Below are positions 23,992 to 33,975 of a DNA stretch of 64,000 nucleotides, piece by piece; position 1 is the first letter of the stretch; each line of letters starts with the position of its first letter. The notes below the pieces were generated by a model. It saw only the letters and a list, made by a program, of their open reading frames with translations. It made no database searches and was not told the DNA's origin. The stretch comes from Sclerodactyla briareus. Its lineage: Eukaryota; Echinodermata; Holothuroidea; Dendrochirotida; Sclerodactylidae. The stretch is taken from positions 1 to 64,000 of the forward strand of contig JAODTK010000543.1 of NCBI GenBank assembly GCA_026419785.1, written 5' to 3'. Position numbers and translations under genes: made by a program.

Positions 23992-24117
23992 ATGAAAAGG
24001 AAATGTGGGAACTGGGGGAGATCCCATGAGCGTGGCTCCTGTCCCGCGTATGGACAGAAGTGCAAACTGCGGAAAGAGAATCACTACCGGAAAGGAAATT
24101 ATTGTCGTGTCAAACCC
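23992..24117 (+). pseudogene. Gag nucleocapsid zinc-knuckle region
   Basis: Two CCHC-type knuckles follow each other: CGNWGRSHERGSC and CKLRKENHYRKGNYC. In each the second cysteine is replaced (by Trp and Arg), and the second has extra residues before its last Cys. With Cys restored, the spacing would be C-x2-C-x3-H-x4-C in the first. The pattern identifies the RNA-binding end of Gag; the missing Cys are odd and may be substitutions from decay or base-call error. A stop in the following stretch separates it from the protease. Confidence 0.8.
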
Positions 24118-24239
24118 AATGGCAATGGTCACACAATGGAGCAGCAGCAGATTCAGCAGATTGCTCACCAATCTGAACCTCTTTTATTGGTTGCCATAAA
24201 CCAAGAGAGGAAACAGACTCGGATCCGGAGGAATTAATG

Positions 24240-24400
24240 ATTCTTTGTCTTCATGCCTGTGAATGGGAAGCAAGACTCTCGTCAAAATTCAAAGTGGACA
24301 CAGGCTCACAAGCGAAACATCATTACCGTGTCTGCATTTGAAACTCTCAGAACGTTTGCAAGCTGAACACCACACAGCCGTTCATTAGACTATCAGATTA
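24240..24400 (+). pseudogene. Aspartic protease region
   Basis: The codons for V-D-T-G-S lie at about 24294-24308, the Asp-Thr-Gly catalytic motif of retroelement aspartic proteases, preceded by a short beta-strand-like stretch (FKVDTG if one frame shift is allowed) and followed by residues of the NIIP type in another frame. In an active element this enzyme would cut the Gag-Pol polyprotein. Frame shifts lie both just before and just after the motif. Confidence 0.7.
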
Positions 24401-24499
24401 CTCGATAAACACGCTGGAAATGAGAGGGATATGCAGCTGGATGTCATGACAGGTGTTTGAGTTCTGTGTAGTTGAAACGGACCAACCAGCGGTTTAGGA

Positions 24500-25400
24500 T
24501 GTTAAAGCGTCTCACAGAATTGGGCGTGATCAAGAGTCATGAATGTCAACATCCGTGGAAAATGTGGCAGGGAACCAATTCCGAACGTGTTTGAGGGGTT
24601 GGGCGATTTCCCAGCATACAGGATTAAGCTGGATCCTCCTGAGCAACGACCAGAGAGCAGTCATCCACGCAAACCACCAGGTTTTGTCCCACCGTGCTCG
24701 TCTGAAAACAGGTCTCGATGAGATGGAAAGGCAACATGTGAACCGGAAAGGGGACAAACCCACTGACTGGGTCAACTCGATGGTGATTGTCGAAAAGCCG
24801 CAATCAATAAATGTCGCATCTGTCTGGATCCGCAGGCCACTGAACAAAGCTATCAAACGCGAACGTTTTTTCAGCTGCCCACCATCGAGGAAATAACCAC
24901 ACGTCTCGCAGGGCAAGGTTTCACCAAATTAGACCCCAACCATGGGTATTGCAAATACCACTCGATGAGGAAAGTCAACTCTTGACAACCTTCCATACAC
25001 CTTCGGCAAGATACTGCTACAGAGAATTGCCATCGGCAATCTTCTGCACAGGAAGTGTTCCAGAAGCGAAAGCATCACCAATTTGGGGACCTCACTGGAG
25101 TCGAAACGGGACATTGATGACATCCTAGTTTGGGGGTGGTGGTGGGGTGGGGTGGGGTACCTCTCAAGAAGAGGCATGTGATGCACGCCTATGACAGCAG
25201 TCCACAGCGTTTGTCAGGAATCGGGTTGACTCTGAACATCAGTAAGTGCCGCATTCAAACCTACCAGAGGTCACGTACATTGGACACGTCATATCAGCAG
25301 AGGGCATAGCCCAGACCAGGACAAAACCAACGCAATTAAGACTGCCTCCGCCCACAGACAAGAAGGGCACAGAGCGTCGCTGGGTACAGTAAACTACCTA
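24500..25400 (+). pseudogene. Reverse transcriptase region
   Basis: Typical gypsy RT order is visible across several frames: FEGLGDFPAYRIKLDP at the start (about 24585), then DKPTDWVNSMVIVEKPQS (about 24758), RPLNKAIKRE (about 24832), a TKLD word near 24925, PLDEESQLLTTF-type residues near 24957, and the catalytic aspartate pair as IDDILVW at 25113-25133. Next come GLTLNISKCRI and TYIGHVISAEGI near 25220-25305. This enzyme would copy the element RNA into DNA. G-runs just after the IDD motif and other indels break the frame at least six times. Confidence 0.88.
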
Positions 25401-25529
25401 GCCAGTTCCCTTCCGACGAAAAACATTGTCTACAATAACTGCAGCCTATCAGACAGCTGCTGGAAGGAGGATAATCAGTCTGTGGGGACCACCACAAGAA
25501 AAGGCATCGAGAGCATTAAGGACATCCTC

Positions 25530-25935
25530 TCGAGAGCTCCCGTGTTGAGTTCTGTGATGTGTCACAACCGATCACTGTAGCATGTGATGCATCCATCTCT
25601 GAGACTGGCCGCCGTACTCATGCAAAACAACAAACCGGTAGCCTATGCATCGCGATCACTCACTGATGCCGAAAACCGCGACGCGCCCATCGAGAAAGAG
25701 ATGCTAGCGATCGTTTTGTGACTAGAGAGGTTCAACCAGTATACAATGGTAATGTGGTCTCCGTGGAGTCGGATCACAAAAACCACTGGAGGCATAGTGC
25801 AAAACCGCCTGTGTTTCAGCACCACCGCGTCTTACAGCGTATGCTACTTCGCATCCAGAAGTACACATTCTCGGTGAAGTATGTACCGGGAAAGGAACAA
25901 GTAGTTGCAGACACATATCCAGAGCATATGTGAAA
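25530..25935 (+). pseudogene. RNase H region
   Basis: An Asp in VACDAS (about 25577-25594) is the first RNase H catalytic residue. NNKPVAYASRSLTDAENR follows near 25630 and PIEKEMLAIV, with the catalytic Glu, near 25687-25716. The next recognisable words are VESDHK (third catalytic Asp, about 25763) and QKYTFSVKYVPGKEQVVAD near 25858-25914, the usual end of gypsy RNase H. This domain would degrade the RNA strand during copying. At least three frame changes are needed to read it through. Confidence 0.87.
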
Positions 25936-26169
25936 GGCGAGCCTGATGAAAAGCATCGATCGAGACATCTCCGCACAGGTCCACATGGTCATGGCCAATC
26001 TCCCAGCCTTGATGCTAGGACATGAAATCAAAGCAGAAATTGAACGGGACCATCAAGGCAAGCACTGAAAAGGTAGCACTTGAGGATGGCCAGGAGGAAA
26101 CCAAAAAAAAGAATCAAAAACTCCCAAAGAAATCCGAGACTATTGGAACTTCAGGGATGAGATTTCAGT

Positions 26170-26900
26170 TGTTGATGGTATCTTGTTGAAAGGTCCAAAA
26201 GACATCATCCTCATAGTCTGAGGAAAGTCATGCTGAATACCATTCATGTGGGTCACATGGGGATTGAGAAAAGTAGACAAGGGCAAGGGATGCAATTTTC
26301 TGGCCAGGCATGGGTAAAGACATCGGAAAAACCTAATTCAGTCATGTAATGTTTGTCAGGAAGCACGCCATCCAACCAAAAGAAAAAAGAGAGCCAATGC
26401 TGCTCACCCATTAACCATCAGCTTGGGAAAATTGTTGCCTACAGACTTGTTCATTTGAACAAGAAATAAAACTACCCTTGATAGTTGCTACTATTCTAGG
26501 TATACGAAAATAGCCAACATGGGCAACCACTCTCAGTAAGACGTTATCATGCATGTTCAAATCCATTTTTGCTAGACATGGGATTCAAATCTGTGGTCCG
26601 AAGCGACAATGGCCGCAGTATGGCTCGTATGGTTTGGTCAGTTTGCCAAGGAATGGGGGCTCACTTCATGTCACACACTTCACCCTACCACTCTCAGGCC
26701 AATGGCTTGGCAGAAAAATCAGTCCAAACCATAAAAAGGCTTCTGAAAAAGCCAAAGCAGACGGCAAGGACCCCTACCTAGGTCTCCTTGAATATCGAAA
26801 CACTAGATTGACAAGTTGGTTTCACCATCCAGTTGCTTATGAGTAGGCGTTAAGATCAATTCTGTCCACATTGGAAACCCAACTCCGACATGGGTCGGTT
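26170..26900 (+). pseudogene. Integrase region
   Basis: An N-terminal HVGHMGIEKSR stretch (about 26246) matches the HHCC zinc domain; its cysteine part is scattered over frames near 26350. In the core, RSDNG at about 26599-26613 and the Glu of NGLAEKSVQ at 26713-26715 lie in one open frame with exactly 35 residues between the catalytic Asp and Glu, the classic D-35-E spacing. A second frame continues with KADGKDPYLGLLEYRNT. No chromodomain is seen. The enzyme would insert the element DNA and make the 4-bp duplication. Confidence 0.9.
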
Positions 26901-27505
26901 AAACCGGATTGGTCCAAATGCTTCAAAGCAAACAGGCTAAGCAGAAACTGTACTATGACAGGGCTCAAGGCAACTTTCCACCATTGCACAAGGGTCAAAA
27001 GTCAGGGTAAGCAGGGCTCGGGGAACATGGGAACCCGCCAGGGTAGTTGGACAGGCTGATGAAACACCGGGCCCCTACTCTGTTGGAGACTCAGGGTGGG
27101 AGTGAGCCCGACGAAATCGGAGACTCATTGTGCTATAACCGTGATGAAACAGGAAGTGACAATGGGGGTCAAGAGTGGGGGCCACACAGGTGAAGGCCCA
27201 CCCAGTCGGAGTGATTGAAGTTGGCACCACAACACCTGACCTACACTGACAGGTACCAGATCTAGTGGTTAGAGTGGTAAGGAGCCAAGCAGGTTTAAGG
27301 ACTTTGTCAGATACTGATGGAGTGGAGGTACCTGTGTGTACAGTATGTGTAAAATATGTTGTGTAATCTTTCAATTCATTGATTGCTTCATCTCAGGACT
27401 CATGATTGTTAGTACTTCAAGGGACTATACTCATACTGCATATACTTAGTATAGCCAGTGACTTTATGAGTCAAGCGAACTTACTATTTAAGCAAGTTGT
27501 TGCTT

Positions 27506-27519
27506 AGAGGGGGGGGGGT
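27506..27519 (+). other. Polypurine tract of the LTR element
   Basis: AGAGGGGGGGGGG lies just before the right LTR, where plus-strand priming normally occurs. The G-run length may not be reliable. Confidence 0.7.
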
Positions 27520-27522
27520 TGT

Positions 27523-27727
27523 TGTAGTGATGTATGATTGTATGTTTCTATTTGCTACAGCACCATTGTGCTCCTGTGTTATGATATACTTACACCGTTT
27601 GGTTCCACGAGCCTGTTCTGGGTTTGACATCCAAGCGAATTCGTTACATAAAATACAACATGTAGGAGACACTCTTCAATCATCGTCAGATTCAGCCTCC
27701 TTCTTCAATACAATTACCAATACTACA
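27523..27727 (+). repeat. 3-prime LTR
   Basis: About 205 bases, TGTAG to ACA, colinear with the left LTR. It contains ATAAAATACAACATG and is followed immediately by GAGG. Confidence 0.9.
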
Positions 27728-27731
27728 GAGG
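27728..27731. repeat. Right target-site duplication GAGG
   Basis: Matches the left duplication at 22848-22851. Confidence 0.75.
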
Positions 27732-28629
27732 GTATTGATGGGTGAGGATATCAGGGATTTGAACAGGGGCAGCACAGGCAGCAGGACAAGTAAATACAAT
27801 TGTCTGACCGGCTGCATCGTAGTGAAAGCAATTTGTCCCAGTACTGACTGTTTGCAAGAATTCCCATGCTCCCCAGGCAGATGGGGAGGAGGGGGGGGGG
27901 TTGACATATTGCCTGAATGTATTCCTTAGGTAAAAGGCAACTAGAGGTAAACATCTTGAGTGCTTGTGCTATTAATACCATCAACCGTCCATCTGAATAT
28001 CTTTATATCTTGGAAGTCATCTATACACGGGGGAGGTGACTAGGAACGACAGTTTGAAATGCCACATTTAACTGCTATGTAAATGGAAATCTCTTGCCTA
28101 CCATTTCCTATGCACGGTCAGTATTTGTCTTCAACCAATCATGGCCAATATCAGTTTATACGGATTCCCTGTTATCCTTCCCATGGCACAATTCTGACAT
28201 TATCAAAGATATCCCACATTCCATTTTAATTCAATGTTAATGCTCAGGGTCCCAACAAAGAAAACAAAACCTTTCGAATTTACAAAATGGTTCCCATTAT
28301 ACTTAGTACGACATATTTGATAATCAATATCTGATAAACAGAAGTTGATTGAGTAGTTTTATACGCTTCTGATACCAATCCAGTGCATAAACAGATCAAT
28401 TTGGTTCATCGGTTGAGCACAAGTACAGCATGCAATGAAAATACAAGGTGAAGAAATATTCTTAATAATTTCAACTTTTAATGCAATATATCACTACATA
28501 GTCCTATGCCAAGGGCTTTTAATTGTGAGAGAATTTCGTAAGTCACACCACATTGTTTTCTTATTAAAAACGGGCAAACATGCAGGACACGATTGTTACT
28601 ATTGATTTGAGTTAGGTGGTTGTGAACAG
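27732..28629. other. No gene recognised
   Basis: The right flank of the LTR element, with a G-run at about 27890. It is otherwise AT-rich and featureless. Confidence 0.4.
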
Positions 28630-28896
28630 ATGGTTAAAAATTACATAGGCCTGTTTGTTGATGAGTTTGTTTTGTACTTCACATTTTGGACCAGGCAAAG
28701 ATATGACATGTTGTTGGGTGGAGGTTTTCTGACCATGGCAGAGTATTTCACCGAGGGTGTGGAAAAGTCTTTACTGTACTGTACGGGCACTGAGCCAGGT
28801 CTGAGTACTTGCTGCATCCCAGCAGCCATGGAGCCTGCAGGGAGGAATACTTCTCATGATGCCTCAGTTGGAAATGGCAACGAGCGAAAGAAGTAA
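28630..28896 (+). CDS. 88-codon ORF, unknown; possible terminal exon
   Basis: Open from ATG 28630 to TAA. The second half (MEPAGRNTSHDASVGNGNER and a KK end) has a hydrophilic tail as in many C-termini. An AG within CCATGGCAG near 28741 or CATCCCAG near 28821 could be an acceptor, so only the 3-prime part might be exon. No domain, no homolog recognised, and an opposing frame overlaps. May be chance. Confidence 0.25.
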   Translation: MVKNYIGLFVDEFVLYFTFWTRQRYDMLLGGGFLTMAEYFTEGVEKSLLYCTGTEPGLSTCCIPAAMEPAGRNTSHDASVGNGNERKK

Positions 28897-29434
28897 ATCA
28901 CAAAACAATGATGACAATTATTATCCATACAAGGAATTGACAAAAGAAGCAGCAGTAACCAAATGAATCCCAAGTACCATAAGGTACATGTACTCACTAA
29001 TGGTGCTGTAGCTTAAACCATACAATAGCGTGATTCTTTTTTCAAGGCTGTGAAGTCATACTCGAACACCCCAGTGTGTGTTGTGGTCACGGTATGACCA
29101 TCACATGGTAAATGGAATCAATATGCAGGGAAACATTTTAAACTATTTGGACCCCAACAAACATGACCTGGGCTTTTGGTCAAAATAACCCCAATATGAC
29201 TGCTGATACCAAATTCCAGAACATCCCTTGGATGCATCATGTCCTGTGACTTGATTTATGCAATGACCAACCCTTTACCACATCAATTGTAATTAAGATA
29301 TCCGATGCTATTTGTAGGAAGAAATGCATTTTACTTGATGGCTTATTATACTTCTTGAATGACTCAATTTGTGGAAAAATGATTCATAAACAAACATTTG
29401 CAGCGAAGTATGGTAAAACACACATATTGACTAA
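28897..29434. other. No gene recognised
   Basis: AT-rich. The stretch at 29176-29240 weakly resembles 18281-18360. Confidence 0.35.
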
Positions 29435-29906
29435 GCCTGTGTGGGCCAGTAATACACTTCAACACCAATAATGCTATGACTCATACCAGACATTGAACCA
29501 AAATGAGGCTCTCGTGGACTCGTTAAACTTTTACAGACAGTCTTAGATGGAACAAAATGATGCATAGTAATACCAGTACCACTTTGTCATTGCCTGTGTA
29601 GGCCAGTAATATACTTCAAACATGAATAATGCTATGACTCATACCAGGCAATGAACAGAAATGAGGCTTTTGGAGACTCGTTAAACTATTACAGACAGTC
29701 TAGAGGAACAAAATGATGCATAGTAATACCAGTACCACTTTGTCATTGCCTGTGTAGGCCAGTATATACTTCAAACATGAATAATGCTATGACTCATACC
29801 AGGCAATGAACAGAAATGAGGCTCTTGGAGACTCGTTAAACTATTACAGACAGTCTTAGATGGAACAAAATGATGCATAGTATTACCAGTACTACTTTGT
29901 CATTGC
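29435..29906 (+). repeat. 157-bp tandem array, three copies
   Basis: Copies start GCCTGTGTGGGCCAG or GCCTGTGTAGGCCAG at 29435, 29592 and 29748 and run to about 29906. All contain AATAATGCTATGACTCATACC, GACTCGTTAAAC and GGAACAAAATGATGCATAG. The second and third are more alike than either is to the first. Confidence 0.93.
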
Positions 29907-31239
29907 ATTGGCAGTCACATTGCTGCTCTCCGCAGTAGATCATTTAACAAGCGTTATTGGAATTTACAACTGGCTTTGCTGGGCAGTAAAGGTAGCCTGT
30001 CTACATACCATGAATGTAGAATGTGAAGTGCACAAAATAGGATGGGCTGAATGGCGGCTAGTTTTTCATGGTAGTTTTACGAATAAGGTTACGATTTTGG
30101 TGCACTTTTTCCAGGATTAGGATCTATTTTTTTGCGTTTGTATGTAATGCGCTTTCTGGTCTTGAAAATGTAACTCTCATTTTTAGACCCACACATAACC
30201 CAATTGCAGGGAGCAGCAACACCTCCCCTCCCCCATATATTCGTTGAATTACCTTGGTGTCATGGCCGGGTACCGTTCATCAATTTCTGTGTTCGATTTT
30301 GGCATGATCTTGGTTCTGTAGTTTGGACTGGAAACAGAGGAAAGATGACAATTACCAATAAAATGTTGTGAGAAAATATGGCTTGTTTACTTGATCTAAT
30401 AGGAAATACATGGTAACATTCCCTTGCCAAACTATCCATCTTTTCACCAAAATAATAACAGCTCTTCAGTACAGGGGTACTGGGTGAGCACTACTGTAGA
30501 AGTTGCAGAAAAATGAGAAACTCAATAGTCAATAAAAGAAAAAAAGACCATTATAGGAACAAAACCCCCTTATCTGCAATCTTAGGGGGGCACTTTCAAC
30601 TATAACTGCCTCCTCCATAAGAGAGCTTCATCAAAACTAGGATCTTATCTACCTCTAGCTAAATTACTTCTTATTACAATACTCTTTTCATTCATACTGA
30701 TTCCTATGAACAGGAGATATCTAAAAAATACATCTTTGAACTGCAGGGAAAAAAGAGCTATATAGGCAATCAGCAGTCCAAAATATCCAAATACTCTGTG
30801 AAATCCATTTGTCTCATAAAATGTTTCCGTTTAAAAAATTGGTATCTTGTGGTAGCATGATAGAACACACCTGTTGTTCATTCCATACAGTTTCTATTTA
30901 AACTCTTGAAAAATATCCAATACCTATCAACTTTTATGTACAGTGTGATTTATGTTAATATAACATCAGTCATTTAGGGGACAAGCAATGGACACACTCC
31001 ATATTGTCGGACAGATTCACCCCATCACAATAAATCCATACTATGTCACCAATCTTGAATTTCCTGGCCAGATGTCAATGAATAACTGCCTACCCAGCAG
31101 CTGACATTAATGAAATCCACAGGCGAGTCCCTCAGGGTGAAATTCAGCACAGAACGGTCTGCCCCAGGATCTGAAAAAAAGATCAAAGGACCCAGTAGGC
31201 TACTCTGCTATTGTATTCTACCCCTTGTGGTCTAAAGGA
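29907..31239. other. No gene recognised
   Basis: A 70-codon plus-strand frame at 29908-30120 begins at the array edge and has no recognisable motif. The rest is AT-rich. Confidence 0.4.
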
Positions 31240-31860
31240 TCTTCACACAACCACACTTTTGTTCCTTGACAAAGTCGAGGGATCTATGCAGTCATGAAGC
31301 TCTACTTGATATGAGTAATGAACCTTATTGTTGTGGGGTTAGGTCGAGGGCATTTGAGGTACCAAAGGTAAAAGTCTGAAACCTTGAAAAAAAAGTTCAA
31401 AATGGTCGGTAGTGAAAGTTGGGGAGTACAGGAACCCTTTGTTTTTAGTGTAGATCGGGGGCAGTTTCCAGGTGAAAATGAAAGTTGTTTGTTGGAAATC
31501 AAGATTTTGTTCAAATTTAGCTTGTAGACATGATAACTCTACCCATCTGGATAGATGGAGCTCAACTTGATATGTAGGTTCTCAAGTAAAGTACATGAAA
31601 CATTATTGTTTTGAGTGAAGGCAGAGGTCATCTGAGGTCACCAGAGGTCGATCTGTCAACCTTGTAGATGAGTCTAGAATGATTTGTTGGAAGTTGGAAT
31701 TTTTGGTGTGTTGTAGTTTTATTCTGGGGAGTACAAGGGAACCCATTTGTTTTTTGTGGTGCGGTAGATTTTCAGGTATTCGTGGTCCGAAATAGAGATG
31801 GGTGAAAATAAGAAAATTTGGCCAAATTCAGCTCTGAACCCGATAACTCTACCCTCTTGA
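31240..31860 (+). repeat. AGGTCA-rich satellite, block E (left part)
   Basis: About two units in the same orientation as block A: GAAGCTCTACTTGATATGAG, a GGGGTTAGGTCGAGG stretch, GGGGAGTACAGGAACCC, GACATGATAACTCTACCC, then the same again with GGTCATCTGAGGTCACCAGA near 31628. It stops abruptly at 31860, where a foldback element begins, and resumes at 32838. Confidence 0.85.
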
Positions 31861-32837
31861 AGGGGGGGACCGCCCGATGTATAAGGCCCTTTTATTCATA
31901 AGGCCTTTTGTTCATAAGGCGAATTATAACGTTGCAATTTCAGCAAAAAGGGTCCGTTATCATTAATGCCAAAAGGTCCGAGATTCATAATAAAAAAGGG
32001 GTGTTGCCTAAGTCTGATATATAATGACCAAAAAGGCCCGTTTTTCACTAATTATTCAAAAGGGTCGTTATTTCATAACAGAGCACAAAGGTCGATATTC
32101 ATAATAGGAAAAAAGTTCCGATATTCATAATGGCGCGAAAAGGGTCCGTAAGTCATAATGGCGAAAAGGGTCCATTAATTCAAAAAGCGAAGGGGACCGT
32201 ATTAATAGCGAAGAGGTCCGTTATTCATAATCGCAGAAAAGAAGAAAGAAAAGGCCCAGTATTCTAAGAATAGGAAAGGGTCCGTATTTTTTTTTCATAA
32301 TTAGCAAGAGGAGAGGTCAGTTATTCATAATGGCCGAAAAAGTCCGTTACATAATGGTTCGTTTCAATGATATACTTGCCAAGCAGATGATTCTACCTAT
32401 GCGAGGTTCCGGCAAGGATGCAAACCCTAAAACTGCACCCACGGTCAGCTGACGATCCGGCAGACCACGAACGGTTGTTTGTTTCTATTATGAATAACGG
32501 ACCTTTTTCCTATTATGAAGACGGACCCTGTCCTTTTATGAATAACGGAACTTTTATCTCCTATTATGAATATAGGACCTTTTTTTTCCATTATGAATAT
32601 CGGACCTTTTCTCTCATTATGATAAGGACTTTTTCAAACCCATATTAGGAAAACGGACCGTTGTTATATTAGAATATCGGACCTCTGTTGTGAATGAATA
32701 TCGGACCTTATGAAATAAGGAAACCTTTCGGCCATTATGAATAACGGGCCTTATGAAAAAGGCCTGATGAAAAAGGCCTTATGACAAATGGCACCCTTAT
32801 GAATTAAAACACCCTCATGAACATCGGGCTGTCACCC
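31861..32837. mobile_element. Foldback element with opposed tandem arrays
   Basis: The left half is a run of about 28-bp units of the form GGTCCGTTATTCATAATGG plus an A/G-rich spacer. The right half holds the same unit in inverse orientation (TTATGAATAACGGACCTTTT). A 110-base unrelated centre (about 32345-32455) separates them. The outer ends are inverted: GACCGCCCGATG on the left and CATCGGGCTGTC on the right. The four bases TTGA before the left end (31857-31860) recur after the right end (32838-32841), and the host satellite resumes there. This is the structure of a foldback or MITE-like DNA transposon; no transposase is present. Confidence 0.88.
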
Positions 32838-33290
32838 TTGATGATGAGCTCCTATATGAATACCATGTGTTCCCTGTGATGAATACAGGAAACCCGATCG
32901 GTTTGGGGTCAGGTCTGAAACCACTAGAGGTCACTGCAGGCCAAGTCAGAAAATCCCTGAACTTGCTTACTTGGTTATGATTCCAAGTTGAAATTAGGTG
33001 TGTGGTTCTTTAAGAGCAAAGGCACCTGCGGTAGACAGTCAGTGTGTGAAGAGTAATATTTTGGCCAGCTTGTACAACATGAATGAAAACTTGACCCCAC
33101 ATAGATGATGAAGCTCAGACTCGGCATGTGGGTTCAATTATGATCAATGGACTACATGAGTGGCATTAATTTGGGGTCAGGTGGAGGTAAACAGAGGCCA
33201 AGTTGGAATAAATCCTTGTAAGTTTGATAAGTTCAGAATGCTTAGTCAGGCTGTCGATTTAGTGTGTAGCTTTCGGATCAGAGTACAATG
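32838..33290 (+). repeat. AGGTCA-rich satellite, block E (right part)
   Basis: Satellite continuing after the inserted foldback element: GATGAGCTCCTATATGAAT, GGTTTGGGGTCAGGTCTG, CTAGAGGTCACTG, then a second unit with GATGAAGCTCAGACTC near 33108 and GGGGTCAGGTGGAGG near 33173, ending near 33290 with GTGTGTAGCTTTCGGATCAG. Confidence 0.8.
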
Positions 33291-33639
33291 GTCATGCAAC
33301 AGATTCGCTTCAAACTGGCACAGATGAGGAAGAGAGGACATTCCAAACCCCACAACCAAAATGTGGCGATCCTGGCATGTTCCCTGTTGAGTTATTTATT
33401 TTACTTACAGATGAATTTCACCCTGACTGATAATGTCACCAGAGTAACGATGCTAAGGTCACTCATTTGACTTTACACAGTACATAAATGACTTAGCCTC
33501 CCACCACATCCTGTGAACAAATTGTGTAAGTTTTTCAGTCGGATCCCATTGTTAGTTATTCTTTTGTCCATTAGGATGGTAAAAATACATGTTTTGGACT
33601 GACTTTGTATTACACACAGGTTACTCTCGTGACGTCACG
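33291..33639. other. No gene recognised
   Basis: Short frames only. The junction of satellite and other dispersed repeats. Confidence 0.4.
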
Positions 33640-33740
33640 GGCACATTGCGCATAGCCGAATTTCCTCCTTTCACACTTGAATCGGCTGAAATTCTTTCTG
33701 AGGTTTGGGTTTCCTAAATTACTAGATAAAGACCCCAAAA
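33640..33740 (-). repeat. Dispersed repeat, inverted partner of 63.07 kb
   Basis: On the minus strand this reads TTTAGGAAACCCAAACCTCA, CAGCCGATT and GTGTGAAAGGAGG in the same order and spacing as 63070-63165 on the plus strand. The two copies are therefore inverted, 29 kb apart. Confidence 0.8.
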
Positions 33741-33769
33741 TAGCGGGAGTTAGGTTTAATGACCATTGT

Positions 33770-33975
33770 ACTTTGAGAGTACAGGAACCCCTATACTTGT
33801 CGAGACGCATCATTTTCTTGTGCAAAGTGGAAATTTCTCAGACATGTTATATGTTGCCCATAATGAGCTGGTACTTTTTTTGCCATTATCCTTCCTTGTG
33901 ACTGACAATAGGTTGTCAGAAATGAGTCAAGGAGTCACTAAGCCTTTTGGTTTTCTGGTTTTAAATTGGCTGTCT
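33770..33975 (+). repeat. Dispersed repeat, partner of 5.26 kb
   Basis: Starts with the satellite-type word GAGAGTACAGGAACCCC, then matches 5260-5430: GTTGTCAGAAATGAGTCAAG and GTTTTCTGGTT. Confidence 0.7.

Larger units (their letters stand above)
22848..27731 (+). mobile_element. Ty3/gypsy LTR retrotransposon, Mag/SURL-like, frame-broken
   Basis: A 4.9-kb element with matching LTRs (22852-23075 and 27523-27727) beginning TGTAG and ending ACA, flanked by the 4-bp duplication GAGG on both sides. Internal order is Gag with zinc knuckles, protease (DTG), reverse transcriptase, RNase H, integrase: the Ty3/gypsy order. The integrase C-terminal words (SPYHSQANGLAEKSVQ) and the RT motif IDDILVW fit the Mag lineage that includes SURL elements. 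No reading frame is intact; frames shift every 100-300 bases. It is either a dead copy or a copy blurred by sequencing indels. The LTRs differ by many small changes, including a T-run in the left one. Confidence 0.93.

Noticed and set aside
31861..32837. CRISPR array at the 28-bp repeats
   Set aside because: Repeat spacing superficially fits, but units are contiguous, degenerate and inverted around a centre, and the context is animal DNA.
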